From NCBI GenBank assembly GCA_943327015.2, contig CALPVM020000079.1, positions 1-8,738 on the forward strand: 8,738 bases of DNA, read 5' to 3'. This stretch comes from Akkermansia muciniphila. Lineage in GTDB: Bacteria; Pseudomonadota; Gammaproteobacteria; Burkholderiales; Burkholderiaceae_C. Shown piece by piece: positions 1 to 6,450 of the stretch. Under the pieces are notes generated by a model. The model had not been told where the DNA came from. It did no database searches and saw only the letters and a program-made list of their open reading frames with translations. A program made the translations under genes and the position numbers. Position 1 is the first letter of the stretch. Each line of letters opens with the position of its first letter.

Positions 1-507
1 ACCGTGGACAAAAAATTCGAGTGTGCAAAGTTCTGGGTTGGTAGCTGCCCGAATCGCCTTAATTTGCTGCACGGTGAGTTCCCGCGCCAGCACGATTTGC
101 GTTAAACCAACGTCCTGCAGGAAACGCGCTTTATCAGCCGTGCGGATATCGGTTTGCGTGCTGGCGTGCAGCTGGATAGGGGGTAAGTCCAGTTCCAGCA
201 AGCCCATGTCCTGAATAATAAGGGCATCGACACCGGCGTCATACAACTGCCAGACCAGTTTGCGTACTGGCTCGAGCTCGTCATCCCGAAAAATGGTGTT
301 CATCGTCACAAAAATACGGCTATGAAACCGATGTGCATGCCTTACCAGCTGCGCTATATCGCGCACGCTATTTTCAGCACTGGCACGCGCACCAAAGGCC
401 GGGCCGCCAATGTAAACCGCATCTGCGCCGTGGTTGATGGCCTCTATGCCAATGGCTAAATCGCGGGCAGGGGAGAGGAGTTCGAGTTCAAAATCTTGGA
501 GTGACAT
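1..507 (-). CDS. rlhA: RlhA (YdcP)-type peptidase U32 family protein, N-terminal part, truncated by window edge
   Basis: RlhA is needed for 5-hydroxylation of cytidine 2501 in E. coli 23S rRNA. It belongs to the peptidase U32 family, whose characterised bacterial members are RNA-hydroxylation factors and not proven proteases. The 169 codons present translate to MSLQDFELELLSPARD..., then the family motifs HGADAVYIGGPAFGAR, RIFVTMNTIFRDDELEP, GVDALIIQDMG, LHASTQTDIRT and TQIVLARELT. These match the E. coli RlhA N-terminus nearly block for block and fit RlhA better than the paralogue TrhP/YegQ. The rest of the gene, including the downstream cysteine motifs, lies off the left edge (full family length is about 650 residues). 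The ATG at 507 leaves 7 residues before LELLSPA, as in E. coli. An in-frame ATG at 549 would add 14 residues and has a better ribosome-binding sequence (AAGG about 8 nt upstream), so the start is uncertain. The gene is divergent from the membrane-protein gene at 548. Confidence 0.9.
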   Translation of the reverse strand, partial: MSLQDFELELLSPARDLAIGIEAINHGADAVYIGGPAFGARASAENSVRDIAQLVRHAHRFHSRIFVTMNTIFRDDELEPVRKLVWQLYDAGVDALIIQDMGLLELDLPPIQLHASTQTDIRTADKARFLQDVGLTQIVLARELTVQQIKAIRAATNPELCTLEFFVHG

Positions 508-547
508 ACAGTTATTATCGCTGCTTTGAGATTGGTAAACTCGGCGC
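508..547. promoter_or_regulatory. Short divergent intergenic region between rlhA and the DUF1624 gene
   Basis: Only 40 bp separate the two divergent start codons (507 minus, 548 plus), so promoters for both genes must sit here or inside the opposing coding sequences. On the minus strand a GATAAT hexamer lies about 9 nt before the rlhA ATG at 507. If it is a -10 box, transcription would begin almost at that ATG. I see no convincing -35 partner. On the plus strand there is no clear Shine-Dalgarno sequence before 548. This is a positional call with no defined promoter. Confidence 0.3.
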
Positions 548-1288
548 ATGCAAACTACCTTTCGCTTTGACGCTCTGGACGTATTACGTGGCACAGCCAT
601 GTTATGGATGACAGCATTCCATTTTTGTTTTGACTTGGCCAGCGCAGGCCTCATCCAGCAAAATTTTTATAACGATCCGTTTTGGACGTGGCAGCGCACT
701 TGCATTTTGAGCTTGTTTTTATTTTGTGCCGGGTTTAGCCAGGCCTTGGTGCTGCAGCAGGGGCAAAGCTGGCAAAGGTTCTGGCGGCGTTGGTGGCAGA
801 TTGTGGCGTGTGCAGTTTTAGTAACGCTCGGCTCTATGCTGATGTTTCCGCGGAGTTATATCTACTTTGGTGTGTTACATAGTATGGCAGTAATGCTGAT
901 TGCTGCAAGGCTAACAGCATCATGGGGAAAGTGGTTATGGCCTTTGGGGTTGTTGGCCATAGCGCTGCCCAATGCAGCGCTTTATGCCATTGCTCAGGGT
1001 TGGCTTAGTTCGGTGTTCAATGCAGTACCGCTCAATGTTTTGGGGCTTATTAGCATTAAACCTGTTACCGAAGATTATGTGCCGATTTTTCCGTGGTTGG
1101 GGGTGATGTGGTGGGGGCTGGCAGCAGGGCAATGGTGGTGGTTAAAGCAGCCAGCGCGTGATCTGCATATTTCTCGGTACCGCATTTTGCAACCTGTGGC
1201 ATTTTTAGGGCGTTGGAGCCTAAGCTACTACATGCTACACCAGCCAGTGTTGTTGGCAGGCTTGTGGTTATGGGCAAGGCTTAGTTAG
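548..1288 (+). CDS. DUF1624 / heparan-alpha-glucosaminide N-acetyltransferase-like multi-pass membrane protein
   Basis: A 246-residue integral inner-membrane protein of the DUF1624 (HGSNAT catalytic-like) family, which is related to membrane acyltransferases. The substrate in bacteria is not established. Family hallmarks visible in order are RFDALDVLRGTAMLWM with the FHFCFDL block (residues 6-30, including H25), LFLFCAGFS (57-64), YIYFGVLHSMAVM (104-116), TEDYVPIFPWLGVMWWGLAAG (174-194) and FLGRWSLSYYMLHQP (219-233). About seven hydrophobic segments can be drawn: roughly 11-33, 50-68, 84-102, 106-121, 128-150, 177-198 and 217-243. The protein is rich in Trp, with short basic loops such as RFWRRWW at 77-83. 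The start is fixed because the first in-frame upstream stop (TAA, 536-538) is only 12 nt away. The reading frame ends at TAG (1286-1288), overlapping the 3' end of the convergent fapA-like gene by 8 bp. Family assignment is firm; acetyltransferase activity is inferred from the family name only. Confidence 0.85.
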   Translation: MQTTFRFDALDVLRGTAMLWMTAFHFCFDLASAGLIQQNFYNDPFWTWQRTCILSLFLFCAGFSQALVLQQGQSWQRFWRRWWQIVACAVLVTLGSMLMFPRSYIYFGVLHSMAVMLIAARLTASWGKWLWPLGLLAIALPNAALYAIAQGWLSSVFNAVPLNVLGLISIKPVTEDYVPIFPWLGVMWWGLAAGQWWWLKQPARDLHISRYRILQPVAFLGRWSLSYYMLHQPVLLAGLWLWARLS

Positions 1289-3416
1289 CCAGTCCTGAGA
1301 ACCCTTTGGGGTCGATGTGCACCACACGGTTTTCATCAGACAAACCAAAGTGTCCGCGTCCGTAGCCCTTTGTAAGGTGCACTTTGTAGTTGGCAACGGT
1401 TACCTCCACCAACCCTAGTGTTTCTTTAGTGACTTCAATCTTGCTCTTGCGCATCAGGTTGAGTTGGTCATCCATGGCTTGGCTTTGGCGCTCCATGTCT
1501 GCAAGGGTGTTTCGTGTCTCCAGCAAAGACGCCTGGGCGCGATCAAGCAATTTTTTCGGGTCGCCCGTTGCTATCAGCTTGTTTACAATTTTTGTTAGGC
1601 TGTCGATGCTTGTTTGTTTGTCGAAGATGGAAAACTGCATAGTGCGGAACTGGTTTTCCAGCTCCTCTTGTACACCCACAATCACGCGAGTCAGTGTTCC
1701 TTCGTCAGATCCCAAAAATGGTACTTTGATGGATTCAAGTGCACGTGCTATGCCACCTACCAAGCGACCACGCTGTGGAATTTTAAGTCCCACGCAAATA
1801 TTTTTTTGCGCAGTCAAATAGCACTGCAAGGCCATTTCATCAATTTCAATACTGTTAACGGCATGGAGGGTAGCGCTTTGGGCAAATCGGGCGCGAATCA
1901 CTCCGCCTGCATTGAGTTGTGCATCCCCAATGACCCCACCTTTAACCAGAATGTCGCCGGGGGTTTCAATAAAAGACCGCTCCACTACACCACCAATCAG
2001 AATGTCCCCAGTTGCTTTGACGCGCATACCCTGTATAACGTCCCCGTCAATATGCACCGCACCATCAAAATCAATATTGCCGGTAGTCAGATTGACTTCA
2101 GACAATCGAATTACCGGCTCAACACGCATACCATTGTCTACAGCTACCGGATGACCCGGAATCGCTGCAAACAAGATATTGGGGTCTGAGTCCAGTTTTT
2201 GCGTGCCTGGCAGGTCGGGGGCAAAGTCTGTGTCAACGCCTGGCTTGGCTTCCAGAACTCTACCGCGCACCGTATAGCCAGCTTGCCCGTTGGTTGCGGG
2301 TATGCGCCGCACCAATGGGTCGCCAAGGGCAACCATAGAAATACTGTTCTGGGCGCGGTAGTCAATACGTCCATCAATATCGGTCGCGTTGGCTTCAGAG
2401 TACTCGTTACTAATAAGAGTCTTAAAAACTGTGTTTTCGCCATCCAGAGGCTGTAGTCCCTTGGCAACCACAAGGTTCTCAGCACAACCTGAGTTTGCTG
2501 CAGAGGCAATAGCTTGTTCGTCCAGGCCAGCAACAACACCCTCTACCTGCAATGTACATAACATGTCATTTAAGGAGATTGCGCTACCGCCCTGTGCGGG
2601 TAGCAATTGAATGCTGGCAGACATTTCGTCTTCGGCAATATGCACCACGAGCTTGGCATCAACCCGTTTACCAATGGCTGTTCTAAACCGGTTGGTGCCG
2701 CCAATACATTTATCAATAACCGCCTGAAGCGCCGTAGTTTCTATGGCGCATTCAGAAAACCCTTGGTCTGCAATGATTGTCTGCAGCGTATGAATATCCA
2801 GATCTGCTTGTCCTGCTACAGGCTGACAATCCAAATAAATGGTTGACTCTTGTTCAGAGACTGTAATTGCCTGATTCCAATGGATTTTTTGTGTTTCTAC
2901 TTGAGAGGTAGATTCGTTTTGATCAGATAACTGGGTAGTGACGCTGCTTTTAGGCGTTGAAGGGGTGGCAGATAAACTATCGTCGGTAGGGGTCAGTTGA
3001 GCATCTACTACCGATCCCGGGGTCAGCATTAATCCTTCTTGAGCAAGTGTTTCAAAAACTTTATTTTGAATTTGTTTGTCTAGCTTGTATTTTTCCAGGC
3101 GATAACGAAAACGCATGATGGTGTTTTCGTCAGGCAACCGAATGCTTTTGTCTGTAAGGGCAAAGTCCCTGAAAACCGGGGTGTCATAGAAGGCTTCTTC
3201 CATGGCGGGGTCAGAGAGTTCAAACCACTGCTGCATGAAGTGGGTACGAAGCAAGGTTTGGAGCTGTATCGGGCCCCGTTCAGTTTTACATTCTGGGTAG
3301 TACGGAGTAATGCGATCCACCAGATCAGACCATGGGAGGACCTGATCCATATGATGCAGAAAAATTTGCTTTCGAGTCTTCCTGCTGGTGTGTGGATTCG
3401 ACGCTATTTGTTTCAT
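1281..3416 (-). CDS. IS5/InsH-type transposase N-terminal domain fused to a FapA (DUF342) protein
   Basis: A continuous 711-residue ORF with two unrelated parts. Residues about 11-142 resemble the N-terminus of IS5-family transposases: SRKTRKQIFL (11-20), DQVLPWSDLVDRITPYYP (24-41), LQTLLRTHFMQQWFELSD (52-69), AMEEAFYD (71-78), LPDENTIMRFRYRLE (94-108), and GSVVDAQ (134-140), whose D138 sits where the first catalytic Asp of the DDE triad is expected. Nothing resembling the remaining transposase core follows, so it should not be able to transpose. Residues 143-183 are a Ser/Thr/Pro/Gln-rich linker. Residues 184-711 are a complete FapA-like body: N-terminal domain, a Gly-rich repeated region predicted to form a beta-helix (about 435-560, e.g. 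GAVHIDGDVIQGM), an amphipathic coiled-coil-like segment (about 582-660) and a conserved tail ending near DENRVVHIDPKG. FapA of Vibrio vulnificus is linked to flagellation and to polar localisation of enzyme IIA-Glc; here the function is unknown. The ATG at 3416 is supported because IS5 similarity begins about 10 residues in, but there is no clear Shine-Dalgarno. Confidence 0.88.
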   Translation of the reverse strand: MKQIASNPHTSRKTRKQIFLHHMDQVLPWSDLVDRITPYYPECKTERGPIQLQTLLRTHFMQQWFELSDPAMEEAFYDTPVFRDFALTDKSIRLPDENTIMRFRYRLEKYKLDKQIQNKVFETLAQEGLMLTPGSVVDAQLTPTDDSLSATPSTPKSSVTTQLSDQNESTSQVETQKIHWNQAITVSEQESTIYLDCQPVAGQADLDIHTLQTIIADQGFSECAIETTALQAVIDKCIGGTNRFRTAIGKRVDAKLVVHIAEDEMSASIQLLPAQGGSAISLNDMLCTLQVEGVVAGLDEQAIASAANSGCAENLVVAKGLQPLDGENTVFKTLISNEYSEANATDIDGRIDYRAQNSISMVALGDPLVRRIPATNGQAGYTVRGRVLEAKPGVDTDFAPDLPGTQKLDSDPNILFAAIPGHPVAVDNGMRVEPVIRLSEVNLTTGNIDFDGAVHIDGDVIQGMRVKATGDILIGGVVERSFIETPGDILVKGGVIGDAQLNAGGVIRARFAQSATLHAVNSIEIDEMALQCYLTAQKNICVGLKIPQRGRLVGGIARALESIKVPFLGSDEGTLTRVIVGVQEELENQFRTMQFSIFDKQTSIDSLTKIVNKLIATGDPKKLLDRAQASLLETRNTLADMERQSQAMDDQLNLMRKSKIEVTKETLGLVEVTVANYKVHLTKGYGRGHFGLSDENRVVHIDPKGFSGLAN
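2991..3386 (-). other. Captured IS5-type transposase N-terminal segment inside the FapA fusion gene
   Basis: This is the part of the fusion gene encoding residues 11-142, the N-terminal region of an InsH-like (DUF772-type) transposase. Similarity stops just after the first DDE aspartate. I found no insertion-sequence terminal inverted repeats or target duplication in the spacer 3417-3645 or at the junction with the FapA part. The reading frame is open throughout, so this is a protein-domain remnant and not an intact or freshly inserted element. Confidence 0.7.
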
Positions 3417-3645
3417 GCAGACATGATACTGAAATAAAAATAACGTATAAGCTACATAAAGGATTGAAATGTGCGGTAATTTATACGACTATTGGTAAAA
3501 ACCCTATATGGATCATTATGTTGAAAGTAAATTAGGCTTTACAGTCTAAAAACTAGACTCAATATGTAAAAAGTTGTTTTTTACGTTGATTTAACTGACC
3601 GCAAAGTAAGTTAGAAAAACCAGGCTTTTTTTGGGGTGTGTTTGC
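3417..3645. other. AT-rich spacer between the two fapA-like genes
   Basis: This 229-bp non-coding stretch follows the stop of the upstream paralogue and precedes the fusion gene on the minus strand. It holds two small inverted repeats: AGTCTA/TAGACT with a 5-nt loop (3543-3559), and GTAAAAA/TTTTTAC with a 5-nt loop (3566-3584). Neither is followed by a convincing T-run on the minus strand, so I do not call a terminator. A weak sigma-70-like pair on the minus strand is TTTACT (3526-3531) and TATAGG (3503-3508), spaced 17 bp, about 90 bp before the start at 3416. No homologue of the dyad found upstream of the first paralogue occurs here. Whether the fusion gene is co-transcribed with its neighbour is not visible. 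Confidence 0.4.
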
Positions 3646-5247
3646 TTAACTGGCAATACCAGACATGCCTTTGGGGTCTACATGCAATACGCGGTTTTCA
3701 TCGGAGAGGGTAAAGTGGCCTCGACCATACTCTTTGGCTAATCTAACTTTATGGTTGGCAACGGTAACCTCCACAGTACCAGATGTGCCCTGTGTAACTT
3801 CTACTTTGCTATGGCGCAGATGGTTGAGTTGCGCCTCAATGGATTCATTTTCCTGTTGCATTGCAACGATATTTTTTTGCAGCTCCACCAGCGATGCCTT
3901 GGCACGGTCTAACATCTTTTTAGGATCGCCGGTCTGGATGAGTTGTTTAATAATTTTTCGCAGATTGTCTTCGCTGCTATTTTTTTCTGCAATCTCGAAC
4001 TGTAAGGTTCTGTGGTGGTTCTCCAGAGCCTCATGAACACCCACTATCACCCGGGTTAATCCGCCCTTGTCGGACCCTATAAACGGCGCCTTGATGAGCG
4101 TAAGGGATTTGGTTATGCCTCCAACTAATCTGCCTTTTTGAGGTACTTTAAGGCCCACTAATATCTGCTCTTGTGCCTGCATATTGCATTCGAGTGCCAT
4201 TTCTTCAATGACAATGCCTTTGCCCGCGATAATAGAGGCTCCTTCGGCAAACCGGGCAACCACCATGCCCCCTGCAATGAGTTGGGCATGGGCAATAATG
4301 CCACCTTTGATGAGAATGTCACCATCAGTGTGAATGAAAGATGCCTCCACCACACCACTGACAACCACATTGCCACTGGCTTTAATCTTCATGCCTTGGG
4401 TAACATCGCCATCTACCTGTACTGCACCTGTAAAGTTGATGTGTCCGGTAGACAAGTTAACTTCTGGTACCTTGATCAAGGGGTCGACATACACGCAGGC
4501 TCCAGCAGCTACCGGATGGCCGGCAATATCGGCAATCAGCAGGTTGGGGTCAGTTTCGGAAAATCGGGTACCACTCAAGTCTGCCGGAAAAGGCGTATCA
4601 AGACCCGGGTTGGCAACCAGTTTTTTACCTTTGACAGATTTTCCGTCAATGCCTAGTGTGGCAGGTATGCGACGCACCAGTGGCATTTCGGGAGTTACCA
4701 AAGAAATGCCGATGTGCTCCCGGTAGTCAATGTGACCTTCTTCATCGGCTTTGGGTGTCTGACTCCCAGCCAACGTTACTAGTATGTCGAAATACGAGTT
4801 ACTACCATGTTGCGGTGGTGTGCCGGTAGCCACCAAAATATTGTCACCTTTACCAATACTTAATGTTGAAACTATGGTGCCTGGGTCAACCCCATGAATG
4901 ACGCCAGCCTCGTGCAGTGCGCGAACAATATCGTTTGCAGACAGTGGTTTGCCACCTTGTGCTGGCGTAAGAGTAATGTGGGCAGACATTTCGTCTGCTG
5001 CTGCTTGAACCGTTACTTTGGCGTTGACGCGTCTACCAAAAGGAATTTGAAAGGGTTCGGTGCGGGTATTGCAGTCATTGACTGCGTTTTCAATGTCAAT
5101 GGCCTCAATGGCACAGTTGGCAAAACCCTTGTCTTTGATGAGATTTTGCAGGTAATGTATGTCAACCAGTTCTTGATCCGGTTGTGGCAGACAATGCAGG
5201 AATATTTCCTCTTTGTCTACAGTAAAACTGATGGTAGGAGCACTCAT
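3646..5247 (-). CDS. FapA family protein (DUF342), canonical architecture
   Basis: A 533-residue FapA/DUF342 protein and a close tandem paralogue of the fusion gene downstream. It has an N-terminal domain (about 1-155, with DIHYLQNLIKDKGF, PFGRRVNAKV and ADEMSAHITLTPAQGG), a middle section (HIDYREH, PLVRRIPAT, DPNLLIADIAGHPVA), a Gly-rich repeated region likely to form a beta-helix (about 260-373, e.g. GAVQVDGDVTQGM, GDILIKGGIIAHAQ), a charged coiled-coil-like stretch (about 405-483) and the tail SDENRVLHVDPKGMSG. There is no signal peptide or membrane segment, so it should be cytoplasmic. Vibrio FapA interacts with enzyme IIA-Glc and affects flagellation; transferring that role is an inference, and no flagellar gene is in the window. 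I start it at the ATG at 5247 because an AAGGTG Shine-Dalgarno lies about 9 nt upstream. The in-frame TTG at 5253 would sit almost on that site. The gene has its own candidate promoter just upstream. Confidence 0.88.
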   Translation of the reverse strand: MSAPTISFTVDKEEIFLHCLPQPDQELVDIHYLQNLIKDKGFANCAIEAIDIENAVNDCNTRTEPFQIPFGRRVNAKVTVQAAADEMSAHITLTPAQGGKPLSANDIVRALHEAGVIHGVDPGTIVSTLSIGKGDNILVATGTPPQHGSNSYFDILVTLAGSQTPKADEEGHIDYREHIGISLVTPEMPLVRRIPATLGIDGKSVKGKKLVANPGLDTPFPADLSGTRFSETDPNLLIADIAGHPVAAGACVYVDPLIKVPEVNLSTGHINFTGAVQVDGDVTQGMKIKASGNVVVSGVVEASFIHTDGDILIKGGIIAHAQLIAGGMVVARFAEGASIIAGKGIVIEEMALECNMQAQEQILVGLKVPQKGRLVGGITKSLTLIKAPFIGSDKGGLTRVIVGVHEALENHHRTLQFEIAEKNSSEDNLRKIIKQLIQTGDPKKMLDRAKASLVELQKNIVAMQQENESIEAQLNHLRHSKVEVTQGTSGTVEVTVANHKVRLAKEYGRGHFTLSDENRVLHVDPKGMSGIAS

Positions 5248-5255
5248 AGACAAGC

Positions 5256-5261
5256 ACCTTC
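5256..5261 (-). promoter_or_regulatory. Ribosome-binding site deciding the fapA-like start at 5247
   Basis: On the minus strand GAAGGT lies 8-9 nt before the ATG at 5247. This spacing suits the ATG and is too short for the alternative TTG at 5253. It begins one base beyond the edge of the upstream dyad. Confidence 0.6.
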
Positions 5262-5262
5262 A

Positions 5263-5301
5263 TGACAACACCTTAAATATACGCCATTTAAAGTGTTGTC
5301 A
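5263..5301. repeat. Long inverted repeat (16-bp arms, 7-bp spacer) upstream of the fapA-like gene, possible operator
   Basis: The left arm TGACAACACCTTAAAT (5263-5278) and right arm ATTTAAAGTGTTGTCA (5286-5301) are reverse complements except at one position (5272 against 5292), with 7 bp between them. The dyad covers the candidate fapA-like promoter from inside the -35 box to past the -10 box and ends just before the ribosome-binding site. On the minus strand it is not followed by a T-run, so it is unlikely to terminate the upstream operon. A binding site for a dimeric regulator fits better. As RNA it could also form a strong hairpin in read-through transcripts, with the mismatch becoming a G-U pair. 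Confidence 0.75.
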
Positions 5302-5302
5302 A
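5274..5302 (-). promoter_or_regulatory. Candidate sigma-70 promoter of the fapA-like gene
   Basis: On the minus strand a perfect TTGACA -35 box (5297-5302) is followed after 17 bp by TATTTA (5274-5279), or after 15 bp by the better -10 hexamer TATATT (5276-5281). A run of seven A residues (plus-strand T-run 5308-5314) lies just upstream of the -35 box and could act as an UP-like element. Transcription would start near 5267, giving a short leader with the AAGGTG site. The promoter lies almost wholly inside the 5263-5301 dyad. Confidence 0.6.
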
Positions 5303-5352
5303 TCGAATTTTTTTACAATGCTTGCGGTTCTTTGTTACAGATTTGAATTGAA

Positions 5353-6138
5353 TTATTCAATTTTGGCTTTTGCACGCAAGAGTTCTTGGTACTTGGCCAT
5401 TTTTTGCTGTTGCAATTGCTGTGCAATTTGCGGTTTTACATCAGCTAATTTGGGTAACTGGGCTTCACGCACGTCATCTAGGCGAATCACGTGGTAGCCA
5501 AATTGCGATTTAACCGGTGTTTCGGTCATTTTGCCTTTGCTCAATGCCACCATAGCTTCAGAAAACTCTTTAACGTAGCTGCTGGGGTTGGCCCAATCTA
5601 AATCTCCACCATTGGCACCGGAGCCTGGGTCTTTAGAAGATTTTTTGGCAATATCTTCAAATTTAGCACCTTTTTTAAGACGTGCAATGATGGCTTTGGC
5701 ATCTTCTTCTTTTTCTACCAAAATATGGCGGGCACGGTATTCTTTGCCACTGTTAACAGCGGCAAATTTGTCGTATTCGGCTTGGATTTCAGCGTCAGTA
5801 ACGGGGTTTTTCTTCTGGTAGTCGCTAAACAGTTCACGAATCAGAATGGACTGGCGTGCTAATTCCATTTGGTTTTTGAAGTCGTCAGACGCATCCAGTC
5901 CTTGTGCTTGGGCTTCTTGCACAAAAATTTCGCGCACGATCACTTCTTCTTTGATTTGACCTTGCATTTCAGGTGTAACAGGGCGACCGGAACGTGCAAT
6001 TTGCTGCGATAGAGCCTCTACGCGGGAAGACGGCACTGCCTTGCCATTGACGATGGCTATGTTCTGTGCCATTGATGCCGGCGTTGCAACTGCCAATACA
6101 CTGGCAAGGGTTAGGGCGTTAAGCACATATTTTTTCAT
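5353..6138 (-). CDS. Secreted parvulin-type peptidyl-prolyl cis-trans isomerase (PpiC/SurA family, Par27-like)
   Basis: A 261-residue periplasmic foldase that should catalyse prolyl isomerisation and act as a chaperone for exported proteins. Residues 1-24 form a Sec signal peptide (MKKY, hydrophobic core, likely cleavage after ASMA). The mature N-terminal helical region (about 25-125) resembles the chaperone part of SurA/PrsA-like proteins. The parvulin domain spans about 132-225, with YRARHILV (134-141), FEDIAKKSSKD (160-170), GANGGDLDW (174-182), FSEAM (192-196), TPVKSQFGYHVIRLDD (207-222) and a Gln-rich helical tail (237-247). Size and layout recall Bordetella Par27, a parvulin with both isomerase and chaperone activity. 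It is the last gene of the selO-msrB-yciB-bolA cluster, 42 bp after bolA. An AGGA Shine-Dalgarno (6145-6148, minus strand) lies 6 nt before the ATG. No clear terminator follows. Confidence 0.9.
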   Translation of the reverse strand: MKKYVLNALTLASVLAVATPASMAQNIAIVNGKAVPSSRVEALSQQIARSGRPVTPEMQGQIKEEVIVREIFVQEAQAQGLDASDDFKNQMELARQSILIRELFSDYQKKNPVTDAEIQAEYDKFAAVNSGKEYRARHILVEKEEDAKAIIARLKKGAKFEDIAKKSSKDPGSGANGGDLDWANPSSYVKEFSEAMVALSKGKMTETPVKSQFGYHVIRLDDVREAQLPKLADVKPQIAQQLQQQKMAKYQELLRAKAKIE

Positions 6139-6180
6139 GTCTTGTCCTGAAAGTTATAAATGGAATGAATGTGAATACGT

Positions 6181-6450
6181 TTAATTTATCGTTTCTATGG
6201 CCAAGGCGTGCAGGCCCTGATCAATAAAATCTTGCAGCGCATCATACACAAGCCTATGCCTAGAAACGCGATTTTTGTGTGTAAATAATTGAGAACCGAT
6301 ACGTACCCGAAAATGGGTGCCCACTCCGCTGGCATTGGCACCTGCGTGGCCGGCGTGTTGGTAACTTTCGTCTATGACTTCGAGTACATCAGGGTTGAGC
6401 CGTTCGCGCAGACGCTGCTCTAGTTTGCTAACGGTAATGGGTAAGCTCAT
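6181..6450 (-). CDS. bolA: BolA family protein
   Basis: An 89-residue BolA-fold protein. BolA proteins bind monothiol glutaredoxins through a shared [2Fe-2S] cluster and act in iron-sulfur trafficking; some also bind DNA. The family signature is clear: VLEVIDES (22-29), HAGHAGA (32-38), GTHFRVRIGSQLF (44-56), the helix-turn-helix-like segment NRVSRHRLVYDAL (60-72) and the C-terminal HALAI (81-85). The His in the HAGHAG loop and the conserved HALAI His are candidate cluster ligands, from family knowledge. The ATG overlaps the yciB stop in an ATGA (6447-6450), and there is no good Shine-Dalgarno, so translation is probably coupled to yciB. Whether it is strict BolA or the IbaG-like branch cannot be fixed here; the RHRLVYDAL region and the HAGHAG motif resemble the short BolA forms common in alpha- and betaproteobacteria. 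Confidence 0.92.
   Translation of the reverse strand: MSLPITVSKLEQRLRERLNPDVLEVIDESYQHAGHAGANASGVGTHFRVRIGSQLFTHKNRVSRHRLVYDALQDFIDQGLHALAIETIN

Noticed and set aside
1614..2189. A 191-codon plus-strand ORF antisense to the fusion gene
   Set aside because: It lies wholly inside the FapA body of the minus-strand gene, whose protein shows strong family motifs. The antisense translation has no recognisable domain. Several other antisense ORFs over both fapA-like genes were rejected for the same reason.
2991..3416. An intact or recently inserted IS5 element
   Set aside because: Only the N-terminal third of a transposase is present, fused in frame to FapA. No terminal inverted repeats or target-site duplication were found.
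3615..3632. AAAAACCAGGCTTTTTTT as a terminator after the upstream fapA-like gene
   Set aside because: The possible stem is only A-T pairs around a tight centre, and the minus-strand orientation lacks a proper GC stem followed by T residues.
5248..5253. TTG at 5253 as the start of the upstream fapA-like gene
   Set aside because: The AAGGTG ribosome-binding sequence is too close to the TTG and well placed for the ATG at 5247.
5263..5315. The dyad plus nearby T-run as a plus-strand rho-independent terminator
   Set aside because: No plus-strand gene ends here, the T-run starts several bases after the stem, and the arms are AT-rich. Its overlap with a TTGACA promoter on the minus strand is a better explanation.
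5346..5362. Perfect palindrome AATTGAAT-T-ATTCAATT at the parvulin stop codon
   Set aside because: The one-base centre and all-AT-rich arms make a poor hairpin, and no T-run follows on the minus strand. It is probably chance in an AT-rich 3' end.
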